Below, piece after piece: positions 35,908-44,902 of a stretch of 64,000 nucleotides of DNA. Origin of the DNA: Terrimonas pollutisoli. GTDB taxonomy: Bacteria > Bacteroidota > Bacteroidia > Chitinophagales > Chitinophagaceae. The DNA is taken from NCBI RefSeq assembly GCF_029360765.1, contig NZ_JARKNA010000001.1:806001-870000 (forward strand). The letters run 5' to 3'. The notes beneath the pieces were generated by a model. It did not search any database and had not been told where the DNA came from. It worked only from the letters and a program-made list of their open reading frames with translations. Within the stretch, counting starts at the first letter, position 1; each line of letters starts with the position of its first letter. A program made the position numbers and the translations under genes.

Positions 35908-38757
35908 TCAGAAACTAAAGGCCAGCTTCGCAAATAGTCTTCGGCCGTTGAAGCCCATCTGTACGGAATCCCAGGCGCCACCTGTTTCATTATCGCCATA
36001 CCACCATTTAGCCAACGGGTTTACGCCGAGGTCAGGATGCACATTGAATATGTTGTCGGCCCCAACAAACAATGTTATTTTTTTTGAGAATGCATAGGAA
36101 ACAGAAAGATCGGTTGTGATCTTATGTTTATAATTAAATATTTCGGGAACATACCCATTACCATCATCTCTTGGCACCTGGGGATTGATGCCTGATGCAT
36201 TAGGGTTGTCACCCGTTGGAGAACCGGAATCACCAAAGCCCATCAAAACAATTTTACCAAAAGAAGTGAGGTTGACATTAAAGCCCAGCTTATCATAATT
36301 ATAATTGATGCCAAGAGAAAATTTACTATTTGGCGACGAAGCTTCAAGGAAGGCTTCTTCCCGGTCGCTATAAAATGTTTTCTGGTGAAGTTTAGTATCA
36401 TTCAATGCCGTGGGAACATGTATTTCATCAATCTCCACTTCCTGCAGATTTCCGGCTAATAAAAGTTTCAGGTTGTTTTTACCCCATCTTTTTGCATAAT
36501 CCAAAACGACATCTACTCCATAATTGGTGGTGCTTACTGCATTTGCAAAAAACTGCGCAGTTGATACGTCTGCCGGGAATTGTGATGTAAATGCCGGGGA
36601 AAGTGTTGGATCATCTTTGCTGAATAATCCCGAGAGCACCACCCTGTCATCCACTTTTACCCAATAGCCATCAATTGTTACGGTAAATGATTTAGCAGGC
36701 TTCCAGGTAAAGCCGAGACTGGCGTTAACTGATTTTTCTTCTTTTAAATCAGGAATGCCTGCAGCTTTTGTGATAGCATTGGTGTTGGGTGCAATCAGTG
36801 ATTGTACAAGTATACCGCCGCTAAAAGACGTAAGCGTATTGCTGAAATGGATTTGCGCCAGCGAAGGAGCCCGGAAGCCGGTGCTTACAGACCCACGTAT
36901 ATTAAAATTATCTGCCGCTTTCAACCGGGTAGCCAGCTTTCCGGTAATAACGGATCCAAAATCAGAATAATTTTCGAAACGAACTGCTCCGTCCACCAAC
37001 CATCGGCTGGTTACATCTAAAGCTGCATCAACATAAACGCCGATATTGGTGCGGTTGGCGTTTACTTCATCATTGGGGCTAAAACCAGGAAATCCCTGCG
37101 ATCCGGGCGCAGGATTGTATGTCTCGCCATCTACTTCGTACACGATGGGATTAGCATAATAAGATTTCCAGGAAGCTTCTTCACCTTCATAAATCTTATA
37201 TCGTTCATAACGGAATTCAGCGCCGATACCCAGGTTGAGTCCGCTGGCAACAGATGGTATGCTTTTAGTAAAGTCAAGATTAAGGGTGTTTTGCAAAAGG
37301 TTGAAGCCGCCGTCATCGAAGTGATTGGGATAGTTTTGGCCGATCAGTGATGCGTTGAAAGTTTTGTCTCCGAAATAGTGAAAATCATTAAAGCCGGTAT
37401 TATTACTTAGATCCCAATTCCAATCCTTACCCATTTCTCCACGTAAACCCACAGCCAATGAGGCATCCTGGATATGTGTTTGAATATGCGGGTTAAAGTA
37501 AATAACTCCTGCACTATTCGATCGCAGAATGGATGGGGTTGGTATTAATGTTCCATCTGAATTAACCGGAAATCGATTGGGCCGGGTGTACCAATCATCT
37601 ACCCAGTTGCGGGTGTATGCAAATGCATCAGATGATTTGTAATTGTAACCGCCAAAAGAATAGAAAGTAGTTTTTTTAGCATTAGCAGAAGGCAGTTCCA
37701 GGTTATACATCACTCCGGCTGTAGTGAGTGATGCGTCTCCAAAGCCACGACGATAAATATTCACGTCAGGCAATGCATCTTTATCGGATAAATCGTCCGA
37801 AACCGGAGCCTGGCGATAAGTTTTTCCCTGGGTTAAAAAAGCAAGAGAGTAATTAAGAAACCCTCCGTTTTTTCCAAGGCCGACGCCATGGTTTAAGGTG
37901 GCAGTAAATGTGTTACCATCTATTTTGTTTCCTGAATAATACTCGTTGTTGTCATTAAAGTCGGCAGCATTAAACTTTGTATCGTAATAACCACTCCATC
38001 CTGCATTAGCAGAAAGATGATTGATATCTTTTTTCAAAATAACATTGATCACACCTGCAATAGCATCAGAACCATATTGGGCCGAAGCACCATCCCTGAG
38101 AATTTCAATCCTGTCCACCGCGGCCTGCGGAAATCCATTCATGTCCACTCCCGAACCGCCCCGTCCTCTTGTTCCAAACAATCCAACGAAAGCGGTTGGG
38201 TGCCTTCTTTTTCCATTAATTAAAACCAATGTATGGTCAGGTCCCAAGCCTCTCAGCGTACCAATATCAATATGATCCGCTCCATCAGCCCCGCTTTGTT
38301 TATTATAATTAAAAGAAGGTGCTGCTACATTGAGAATGGAAGTGAGGTCCATTTTGGCGGTAGGTAAACCAAGCTGGTTTATTCTAATGATATCTACCGG
38401 AACAGGTGTTTCTGTTTTTGCCCTCCCGCTACCACGTGTGCCGACAAACACAATTTCGCCCAGCTCTGTGATCTCTGATTCAAGTGTAAGGGATAAGTTA
38501 TTGGCTGAACCAACTTTCAGGGATTGTTTTTTATAACCAATAATCGAAATTTCCAAAACATCATCGGCATTGGCCTGTATGCTGAAGTTGCCTTCATTGC
38601 TTGTTTGTGTGCCACGGCCGGTCCCTTTTACTTTAACAGAGACGCCGGACAAGGGGAGTCCATTGCTGTCAGTTATTTTCCCTGTGATAGTTTGTTGTGA
38701 AAAAACGGTGAGAGTGAAAAAAAGTAATCCTGCAATTAACAACAGTTGATTTCTCAT
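35908..38757 (-). CDS. TonB-dependent outer-membrane receptor
   Basis: A 949-residue outer-membrane receptor. It has a signal peptide (residues 1-20, ...LTVFSQ), a carboxypeptidase-regulatory-like beta domain (about 21-105, ITGKITDSNGLPLSGVSVKV), and a plug domain (about 110-245, with LRGLGPDHTLVLINGKRRH and VDRIEILRDGASAQYGSDAI). A 22-strand barrel follows, ending with an aromatic residue (KLAFSF), the usual signal for outer-membrane insertion. It imports a TonB-energised ligand, but there is no SusD-like partner, so polysaccharide uptake is unlikely. An iron complex or another small ligand is more probable. No TonB or regulator gene is adjacent. The 233-base region upstream to the aminotransferase end contains only that gene's terminator and no clear promoter match. 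Confidence 0.95.
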   Translation of the reverse strand: MRNQLLLIAGLLFFTLTVFSQQTITGKITDSNGLPLSGVSVKVKGTGRGTQTSNEGNFSIQANADDVLEISIIGYKKQSLKVGSANNLSLTLESEITELGEIVFVGTRGSGRAKTETPVPVDIIRINQLGLPTAKMDLTSILNVAAPSFNYNKQSGADGADHIDIGTLRGLGPDHTLVLINGKRRHPTAFVGLFGTRGRGGSGVDMNGFPQAAVDRIEILRDGASAQYGSDAIAGVINVILKKDINHLSANAGWSGYYDTKFNAADFNDNNEYYSGNKIDGNTFTATLNHGVGLGKNGGFLNYSLAFLTQGKTYRQAPVSDDLSDKDALPDVNIYRRGFGDASLTTAGVMYNLELPSANAKKTTFYSFGGYNYKSSDAFAYTRNWVDDWYTRPNRFPVNSDGTLIPTPSILRSNSAGVIYFNPHIQTHIQDASLAVGLRGEMGKDWNWDLSNNTGFNDFHYFGDKTFNASLIGQNYPNHFDDGGFNLLQNTLNLDFTKSIPSVASGLNLGIGAEFRYERYKIYEGEEASWKSYYANPIVYEVDGETYNPAPGSQGFPGFSPNDEVNANRTNIGVYVDAALDVTSRWLVDGAVRFENYSDFGSVITGKLATRLKAADNFNIRGSVSTGFRAPSLAQIHFSNTLTSFSGGILVQSLIAPNTNAITKAAGIPDLKEEKSVNASLGFTWKPAKSFTVTIDGYWVKVDDRVVLSGLFSKDDPTLSPAFTSQFPADVSTAQFFANAVSTTNYGVDVVLDYAKRWGKNNLKLLLAGNLQEVEIDEIHVPTALNDTKLHQKTFYSDREEAFLEASSPNSKFSLGINYNYDKLGFNVNLTSFGKIVLMGFGDSGSPTGDNPNASGINPQVPRDDGNGYVPEIFNYKHKITTDLSVSYAFSKKITLFVGADNIFNVHPDLGVNPLAKWWYGDNETGGAWDSVQMGFNGRRLFAKLAFSF

Positions 38758-38926
38758 AAACAGTTTTTTAGTTAGTAAAATCGTTCAAGTGGCATTCAAT
38801 TTCCAATCAGGCAGGCAGTCGATGGCGGCTTTGGTTGCGGAAAAAAGACAATACAATTTAAGAAAAAAAGTAAGTTGAATGCGGGATTTTGCACGTTATT
38901 ATAAAAGTCCCTTGACGGAATAAAAA

Positions 38927-38966
38927 AATAAGACCGGAATGAAATTAATTTCATTCCGGTCTTATT
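38927..38966 (-). terminator. 40-base perfect palindrome, terminator of the aminotransferase gene
   Basis: AATAAGACCGGAATGAAATT is followed directly by its exact reverse complement, giving 20 paired bases (18 or so usable with a minimal loop). Read on the minus strand it ends in a T-rich run. It lies 24 bases after the aminotransferase stop. Confidence 0.85.
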
Positions 38967-38990
38967 ACTATAGGAAGCTTTTAATCCAGC

Positions 38991-40217
38991 TTACTTTTCC
39001 ATGCTTGCTCTCTCCATCACCTTTTCCACTCTTCCGGGATATTCTTCCAATGCTTTTTCGAGGCAATCCATTGCTGCATTGATGGCGGTAAGATTTAATA
39101 CATAAGCCAGGCGAACTTCATTTTTACCTAAGCCAGCTGTGCCATAAAAACCTGTAGCTGGTGCCAGCATTACTGTTTGGTTATTGTAAGAAAACTCTTC
39201 CAGCAACCACTGGCAAAATTTATCCGAATCATCGATTGGCAGCCTGGCGATGGCATAAAAAGCACCACCGGGATTGGGACAATATACACCGGGCATAGCG
39301 TTCAACCGGCTTACCAATAAATTTCTGCGGGAAAGATATTCGGCCTTAGGTGCGGCAAAATAACTGTCGGGAAGATCAATTGCTGCTTCACCCAAGATTT
39401 GCGCCAGACCGGGAGGACTTAACCTTGCCTGGGCAAATTTCATTGCTGCATCATACAAGGCTTTATTCTTGGTAATCAATGCGCCGATTCTCGCACCACA
39501 GGCACTGTATCGCTTACTGATCGTATCAATCAGCACCAGGTTTTCTTCCAGTCCTTTCAAATGCATGGCACTTACATAATCACCAGCATAGCAAAAATCA
39601 CGGTAAGCTTCATCACTGAAAAGATAAAGATTATGTTTAAGGCAAATATTTTTCAGTTCTTCCATTTCTTCGCGGCTGTACAAATAACCCGTAGGGTTGT
39701 TAGGACTGCAAATGAGAATGGCTTTTGTCTTAGCGGTAATCGCTTTTTCAAAATCTTCGATAGGAGGTAAGGCAAACCCGTTTTCAATATACGAGGTGAT
39801 TGGTACTACGTTGACTCCCGCTGCGCAGGCAAATCCATTATAGTTAGCGTAGAACGGTTCTGGTATAATGACTTCATCACCGGGATTGAGACAGGCAAAA
39901 AATCCAAACAGAATGGCTTCACTGCCGCCCGTCGTGATCATGATCTGGTCATAATTGATGTCGAAGCCCACCTTCTTGTAGTACCCCACCAATTTGCGGC
40001 GATAACTTTCGTTTCCTGCACTATGGCTGTATTCCAACACCCTGATATTGGTATGACGCACCGCATCCATAATGGCCGGTGGCGTTTCTATATCCGGTTG
40101 GCCAATATTAAGATGATATACCTTTGTTCCTTTCTTTTTGGCTGCTTCTGCAAAAGGAACCAGTTTGCGTATGGGTGAGGCTGGCATCTGCTCACCACGT
40201 TTTGAAATTGTAAGCAT
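38991..40217 (-). CDS. class I pyridoxal-phosphate aminotransferase (aspartate-aminotransferase type)
   Basis: A 408-residue fold-type I PLP enzyme. Visible landmarks are the N-terminal LNIGQPDIETPP, TTGGSEAI at 95-102 (phosphate contact), SPNNPTG at 171-177 with Asn174, SDEAYRDF with Asp202 and Tyr205, and the Schiff-base lysine Lys235 in TISKRYSACGARIG. NEVRLAYVLN near 380-390 carries the substrate-carboxylate arginine. It transfers amino groups between an amino acid and a 2-oxo acid, probably with aspartate or an aromatic or branched amino acid. The exact substrate is not decidable. It is a single-gene unit with a strong terminator, and a TACCTTTG element lies only four bases before the start codon. 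Confidence 0.95.
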   Translation of the reverse strand: MLTISKRGEQMPASPIRKLVPFAEAAKKKGTKVYHLNIGQPDIETPPAIMDAVRHTNIRVLEYSHSAGNESYRRKLVGYYKKVGFDINYDQIMITTGGSEAILFGFFACLNPGDEVIIPEPFYANYNGFACAAGVNVVPITSYIENGFALPPIEDFEKAITAKTKAILICSPNNPTGYLYSREEMEELKNICLKHNLYLFSDEAYRDFCYAGDYVSAMHLKGLEENLVLIDTISKRYSACGARIGALITKNKALYDAAMKFAQARLSPPGLAQILGEAAIDLPDSYFAAPKAEYLSRRNLLVSRLNAMPGVYCPNPGGAFYAIARLPIDDSDKFCQWLLEEFSYNNQTVMLAPATGFYGTAGLGKNEVRLAYVLNLTAINAAMDCLEKALEEYPGRVEKVMERASMEK

Positions 40218-40221
40218 GCTC

Positions 40222-40229
40222 CAAAGGTA
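40222..40229 (-). promoter_or_regulatory. candidate -7 element of the aminotransferase gene
   Basis: Read on the minus strand this is TACCTTTG, an exact TAnnTTTG match, four bases before the ATG. No TTTG lies at the usual 19-base distance. If used, the mRNA would have almost no leader. Confidence 0.4.
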
Positions 40230-40465
40230 AGAGGAATTGATAATTTGCGTTTAGTATGCAGCCCCTGTGAAATTTTATGTAATAAAGCGCTTACTGCATT
40301 TCGCTGCTTGTGAAATCATAAAAAAATGTTGTAATACAATTTTTGAAGCCATCCGATTGTTTAAGAATGTATCTTTTCATTCCAAAATTCTTTTACCACT
40401 TTTAAAAAAATACAACCTATTTGACTGCTTTCTACTATTAAACAACCAAACACATAAATCCCTGG

Positions 40466-41305
40466 ATGGAAAAATATTTGTTCACTGATGGAACGAATGT
40501 GGTAAGGGAAGTGCAGTCAAAGGAAGAGTTACAATCATTAATACGGGCTTCCGGCGATACCGGTAAGATAAGGATTTGGGTTTTTAGTACCAGCGAGTGG
40601 ATATCTTTCGCTGAGTTCAATAAACACAACATTACCAGCAATCCTCCATTAAAAAAAGCAGAAAAAGCTGAACGGAAAAGTGAGCCTGTCGCCATTCATA
40701 AACCACCCAAGGCTAAGCAATCGGCATGGCCGTTGAAGCTATTTATTATGCTCATTACCGCCGGTGCCATATTCCTGGTGTACAATTTTACCCGGGAGAA
40801 ATGGCATCATGCTACTCCACTAACAATCGAAGCGGGCTATCCGGAGAATGTTCCTGTTATGAATATTGATTCCCTGCTGTGGGAGATTGAAATGACCAGA
40901 GGCCAGAAATTGGATAAGGTTACCGCTACTAATCTTCGTATCCGCAATAGTTGGCCCGACAGGGTGCAATTGAAGTTACATGCCGACAGGGACACGAGTC
41001 TTTCAGGCAGCAAGTTTTTCAACCTGGAAGTGGTAATAGATAATTCTACCGGGTACAACATTGATAAAGCTGCAGTGGAGGTAAAAAACTGGAAAAAAAA
41101 TAGCCTTGTTAATACAGATACGGTTCATTTCAGCAATATCAATTATACAGCACCGGTAAGATCAAAACTTAATGCTGAGTATAGGGGTGACAGTCTTTCC
41201 GTTTCTTTCCTCTCGCTGAAAGCGAAGGCGTTTAATTTCTGTTATGCATCCGACAAGGAAAGTAATTATGGAAATTTTAATGACCGGTGGTTTTGCAGGG
41301 ATTGA
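40466..41305 (+). CDS. bitopic membrane protein with GYF-like N-terminus, first gene of the actin-like/SEDS-PBP cluster
   Basis: A 279-residue protein with no family I can name with certainty. The N-terminal 55 residues (YLFTDGTNVVREV..., IRIWVFSTSEWISF) look like a small GYF_2-type beta/alpha domain, often used to bind proline-rich tails. A basic linker rich in K, E and P follows (60-88). One membrane helix (about 89-107, LKLFIMLITAGAIFLVYNF) precedes an extracytoplasmic domain of about 170 residues with beta-strand character. By the positive-inside rule the N-terminus is cytoplasmic. It precedes the actin-like ATPase by 136 bases on the same strand. I infer that it links cytoplasmic and periplasmic parts of the machine encoded downstream. 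Confidence 0.8.
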   Translation: MEKYLFTDGTNVVREVQSKEELQSLIRASGDTGKIRIWVFSTSEWISFAEFNKHNITSNPPLKKAEKAERKSEPVAIHKPPKAKQSAWPLKLFIMLITAGAIFLVYNFTREKWHHATPLTIEAGYPENVPVMNIDSLLWEIEMTRGQKLDKVTATNLRIRNSWPDRVQLKLHADRDTSLSGSKFFNLEVVIDNSTGYNIDKAAVEVKNWKKNSLVNTDTVHFSNINYTAPVRSKLNAEYRGDSLSVSFLSLKAKAFNFCYASDKESNYGNFNDRWFCRD

Positions 41306-41441
41306 GGAAAGGGAAAAGTGAAAGGTGAGAACTGAAAAAGTGTTAGAACAGGGGGCCCATTAGTTACCAGGGATCAGGCGTTAGGCATCAAGCATTTCGA
41401 CTAAGCGTTTAACATTATCAAATTCATTTAAAAATAAACAC

Positions 41442-43820
41442 ATGGCACTCTATTATCTTCCTTTGTTGATCCGGAGCGATCGTTATTTTATTGCCAAGCT
41501 GGATCAGGATGCTTTTACTGGTAACAGGGAGGAAACTGAATATAATTTTGTAGTTCCTGCTGATGATCGGGTTGTGACACCCTTATTGACAATAGAAGAC
41601 CCGGGGAAGATTGTTTTAAATCAAATGGCTCCGTCCGAGCAACAGGATATTCCCCTGAGGGAATGTCATATTTCATTACAGCAGAAAGGCAATGATGTTG
41701 AATTACTGATAACAAAATCGAATAACTTTTCTTTACAGCCTTTCGCAGATCAGGAGAAAGGAATAAGGCTCGATTATTCCGACAGCCAGAAAAGAATCTG
41801 TTTGAATTATTACAAGCACCGTGTAGAAAGAGCTGCCTTTAATATTTACGTTACCCTGGTAATGGAAGACCAGCAGACCTGGTCCTGTAAGTTTCAATAT
41901 ACAGTTGTCGGCTCCAGGGAGTGTCAGCGGGTGGTAATTGATTTTGGAAGTGAGGCCAGCCAGGTGGGCTATAAAAACTGTGGTCCGCAATCATCCGTAA
42001 TGCAATATGATATCCTGGAAAATATTATCAGCCAGCTGAACAGAAGAGATAGTTCAAGAAATTGGCGGCGTGAAGATTTTTTAAATTATGAGCAGGGACA
42101 ACCACTGCTGTACCGCTCCTTTTATGCTGTCAGGAAAAATATGACAAGACTGGACAGAGCAAATTTTCCTTTCAATTTCACCAATGATACATTAAATGAC
42201 GAAGTCCGGTTATTTATTACCAGGCAGGAAGTAGGAGCCACTCAACTTGCTTTCAGGGACAATTATGAGATCATCCCTAACCTGAAATTGGGAATTGAGA
42301 AAAGCCTGCAATTAGTATTGGATAACTACACAGAAGATTATAGCATTCGTTCGCACAAAAAAGAATTGATTAGCGCTGTCTTGCTAAGAATGTTGCGGTT
42401 GATGATAAGTACCAAGCCGGATTTTCAACGCGGAGGCATCATTGTTACCTTACTGGTTCCTAATATTTATACCCAGCATGATGTATTCGAATTGTTGAAT
42501 GAATTAAGAAAGCATACAGCCAGCCTTTTAACTTCCTTGCATATCAATACGGGTGAGTTGCATATTGAATACGAAACAATTTCTGAAAGCGATGCAGCTT
42601 TTATGGGTTACCAGCAAACAAATCCGTCCAATGTACAATTGTCAAATGGCGAAATGGCGCTGGTGATTGACTGTGGCAAAGGCACTACCGATATTTCAAT
42701 GGTCATGGCCGATGATAATGAAAACTATTCCAGTTTTTTCAGGACAGGATTTGCAGGCGCAGGAAATGTACTATCGTATGGTTTCGTAGAAGATTTTTTG
42801 ACCATTGTGCTGAAAGCAATACCAGGCAGCAATGAAATTTCGGTAAAAGATTTTATCAGCCGGCATATCCTGGATCAAAACCTGACGGTGGATGTGCTCA
42901 ATTTTATCCAGCTTATCGAGAACCAAAAAAAGCGATACAAGCAGTTGGCTGCTGTTGGCATTACCCAATTTGCCGCTTTGACAGAACATTCGGCAAGTAC
43001 AGAAAGAGCGATAGGCACTTTATATAAAGATCAGTCGATGTTACTGCAATACGCCGACGCAATTTTGAAAGACAGGAATATTCGATGGGATGATGAACTG
43101 ACAGGGCTTATAAAAAAAGCAACGGATTGTATCGTGTTCAGTATTATCAACAGTATAAAAGATGTAATTACAAAAGACATCAAAAAAAGAATTAAGGTGG
43201 TGATGCTGAGCGGCAGGGCTTTTTATTTTGACGACCTGAAAGCCAAGCTGGAAACGGAGCTGAAAGCTTTACTTGGCCCGGTAAAAATCAATACTGTTCA
43301 ACCGGGTCGTGCACTCAATAATAAAAACATTGCCATACACGGTGCTTTCAGCGGAGCTTACAAGATTACCGATTTTACTGGTATCCCTATTGATGAGAAG
43401 GAAGGACTGTCGAGAAATAATGATGTGCTGAATAATAATCTTTACCTGTATCGCGGGATTAAAATTCAACCGGGTAATGACATTCTTTATAATACCTCGG
43501 TAGTCAGGCGAAATAATCAGCAACTCAAAGTATTCAAAAATAAAGCAGTTGATATCTATTTCACCCGCGACAATATTTACCTGCGACTGATGGAAAATCA
43601 GAAAGTAAAAGATGTAAAATCCTTGTACAGCATCCTGGTTTCGATTGGCGAAATGTATTCGTCCCTGCAGGATATAAGAGCGATCTCAATGTTTCCGGTG
43701 CATGGTGGCGAACTGGCATCGGTCAATACTGTGTACAATGATGTGATCAAAGAAAAGGAATCGGGCATTATGATCCAGGAGAAGAAAAGAACGGGCATTC
43801 TTCAATTTTTTCAATTCTGA
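41442..43820 (+). CDS. actin/Hsp70-fold ATPase, divergent
   Basis: A 792-residue protein with an N-terminal beta-rich domain of about 160 residues, then a complete actin/Hsp70-type ATPase. Phosphate-1 is VVIDFGSEASQVG (Asp167), phosphate-2 is VIDCGKGTTDIS (Asp410 to Asp417), and the adenosine motif is VVMLSGRAFYFDD (Ser590-Gly591). A large helical insert lies between phosphate-1 and phosphate-2. The protein is cytoplasmic, without signal or helix. It is not MreB, FtsA, DnaK or ParM by length or motif wording. The DCGKGTTD form recalls SrfB-like proteins. With a SEDS-PBP fusion two genes downstream, a role in positioning or activating cell-wall synthesis is likely but inferred. Its stop lies in a GAGCG-type hairpin. 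Confidence 0.85.
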   Translation: MALYYLPLLIRSDRYFIAKLDQDAFTGNREETEYNFVVPADDRVVTPLLTIEDPGKIVLNQMAPSEQQDIPLRECHISLQQKGNDVELLITKSNNFSLQPFADQEKGIRLDYSDSQKRICLNYYKHRVERAAFNIYVTLVMEDQQTWSCKFQYTVVGSRECQRVVIDFGSEASQVGYKNCGPQSSVMQYDILENIISQLNRRDSSRNWRREDFLNYEQGQPLLYRSFYAVRKNMTRLDRANFPFNFTNDTLNDEVRLFITRQEVGATQLAFRDNYEIIPNLKLGIEKSLQLVLDNYTEDYSIRSHKKELISAVLLRMLRLMISTKPDFQRGGIIVTLLVPNIYTQHDVFELLNELRKHTASLLTSLHINTGELHIEYETISESDAAFMGYQQTNPSNVQLSNGEMALVIDCGKGTTDISMVMADDNENYSSFFRTGFAGAGNVLSYGFVEDFLTIVLKAIPGSNEISVKDFISRHILDQNLTVDVLNFIQLIENQKKRYKQLAAVGITQFAALTEHSASTERAIGTLYKDQSMLLQYADAILKDRNIRWDDELTGLIKKATDCIVFSIINSIKDVITKDIKKRIKVVMLSGRAFYFDDLKAKLETELKALLGPVKINTVQPGRALNNKNIAIHGAFSGAYKITDFTGIPIDEKEGLSRNNDVLNNNLYLYRGIKIQPGNDILYNTSVVRRNNQQLKVFKNKAVDIYFTRDNIYLRLMENQKVKDVKSLYSILVSIGEMYSSLQDIRAISMFPVHGGELASVNTVYNDVIKEKESGIMIQEKKRTGILQFFQF

Positions 43821-43835
43821 GCGTAGCCGAAGAAT
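43814..43835. repeat. hairpin with GAGCG...CGA core over the ATPase-like gene stop
   Basis: Perfect five-base arms ATTCT and AGAAT enclose GAGCGTAGCCGA. The TGA stop of the actin-like gene overlaps the left arm and core. Third member of the family at 27274-27310 and 31745-31775. Confidence 0.65.
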
Positions 43836-43868
43836 GAGTAAACGAATATCAAACCAAAAATAATACTG

Positions 43869-44897
43869 ATGTATAGAAAACTCATAGTATCGCTCTCGTT
43901 CTGCTTGCTTACGGTTTTCCTGTTCGGACAAGAACCCGCAAGACGAACCTTACGCATTGCAGATACATTAACGGCGAAGGAGAAGGCCGGTGATAATACT
44001 GTTTTGCTGCGCTCCGAGCTTGATTCGCTGATCCAATTGTATATGGCCAGCCAGCCAAAAAAAGCAATAGACGAACCCACGCAGCTGGTACAGCAGAAAG
44101 ATGAATTGTCTTTGTATTTATTGATCGTTGGGGCGGCCGTACTAATAGTTATTGCTTTCTTTTTGTATAAATTATTCAGGAGCCAGGAAAAATTCCGGCG
44201 CACTATTTCTGTGCTCAACCGGCAGATACAACACCTGGAGATGAACATAGCCGCTGCAAGTGCGAATGATAATGCAATAATGGGCAAAAAATCTAAGTTA
44301 TCAGCAAACGGCATGGAAAAAAAGATACAAGCTTTGACGAGTCAATTGGAAGCTACCGTAAAAGAAAAAGAAGAGATTGAAGAACAGTTGGCCGGTTATA
44401 TAAACAGTAAGCAGGACTTCGACCTGGTAAAGCAGCAGATGATGGAAGTTTATAAAATCAGGAACTACCCGGGATTCAACAAGGAAAAATCAGAAACAGA
44501 AATTGTAAGAAGTTTGCTGGATACGGAAAGATCGGTAGCCCTGTATGCTTATGAACATTTTTTAAAGCCGGTATTAGCAATCGCCGATGCCAACAAAAAC
44601 AACCCGGCAAAGATCAATGCCGAAGAGCGGGAAAAACTATTGAATCTGCTCATTTCCCTGTCACTTTTGTATAGCGAATATTTATACCTGCGCATTGGCG
44701 ATCTTTCTATTGGCGGCAAAATAGTGGAACGAATCGGCAGTTTGAAGAATGGGAACCACATCGATCCGGCTTCACTGAAAGAATTGAATACAGAGCATGG
44801 CAGCCGGGCACTGGTATTGCGAATGGTGCTGGATAAATCGTCGATCCAAAACTTGTCTTATCCTGTTTTTGATGAAACAAACCTGAATTTATCTTAA
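43869..44897 (+). CDS. bitopic coiled-coil protein of the actin-like/SEDS-PBP cluster
   Basis: A 342-residue protein of no known family. Residues 1-20 form a signal peptide (LLTVFLFGQ). A short periplasmic stretch (21-80) is followed by a membrane helix (about 81-101, LSLYLLIVGAAVLIVIAFFLY). A cytoplasmic coiled coil spans about 105-180, rich in E, K and Q with heptad-like leucines. A helical C-terminal domain contains LLNLLISLSLLYSEYLYLRI. The order signal peptide, small periplasmic segment, helix, long cytoplasmic coil suggests a scaffold that reaches from the periplasm to a cytoplasmic filament or ATPase. It lies 48 bases after the actin-like gene and 5 bases before the giant synthase gene, so translation with the synthase is probably coupled. 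Confidence 0.82.
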   Translation: MYRKLIVSLSFCLLTVFLFGQEPARRTLRIADTLTAKEKAGDNTVLLRSELDSLIQLYMASQPKKAIDEPTQLVQQKDELSLYLLIVGAAVLIVIAFFLYKLFRSQEKFRRTISVLNRQIQHLEMNIAAASANDNAIMGKKSKLSANGMEKKIQALTSQLEATVKEKEEIEEQLAGYINSKQDFDLVKQQMMEVYKIRNYPGFNKEKSETEIVRSLLDTERSVALYAYEHFLKPVLAIADANKNNPAKINAEEREKLLNLLISLSLLYSEYLYLRIGDLSIGGKIVERIGSLKNGNHIDPASLKELNTEHGSRALVLRMVLDKSSIQNLSYPVFDETNLNLS

Positions 44898-44902
44898 GCT
44901 CC

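Noticed and set aside
38758..38926. Search for a promoter of the TonB receptor
   Set aside because: No TAnnTTTG match with a TTTG at suitable distance was found on the minus strand.
40267..40488. 73-residue + strand open frame before the bitopic protein gene
   Set aside because: It overlaps the true gene start, has no recognisable pattern and shows AT-rich intergenic composition.
41390..41412. Possible fourth member of the GAGCG...TCGA hairpin family, in reverse orientation
   Set aside because: The core is degraded and the flanking bases do not pair, so it is not supported as an element.
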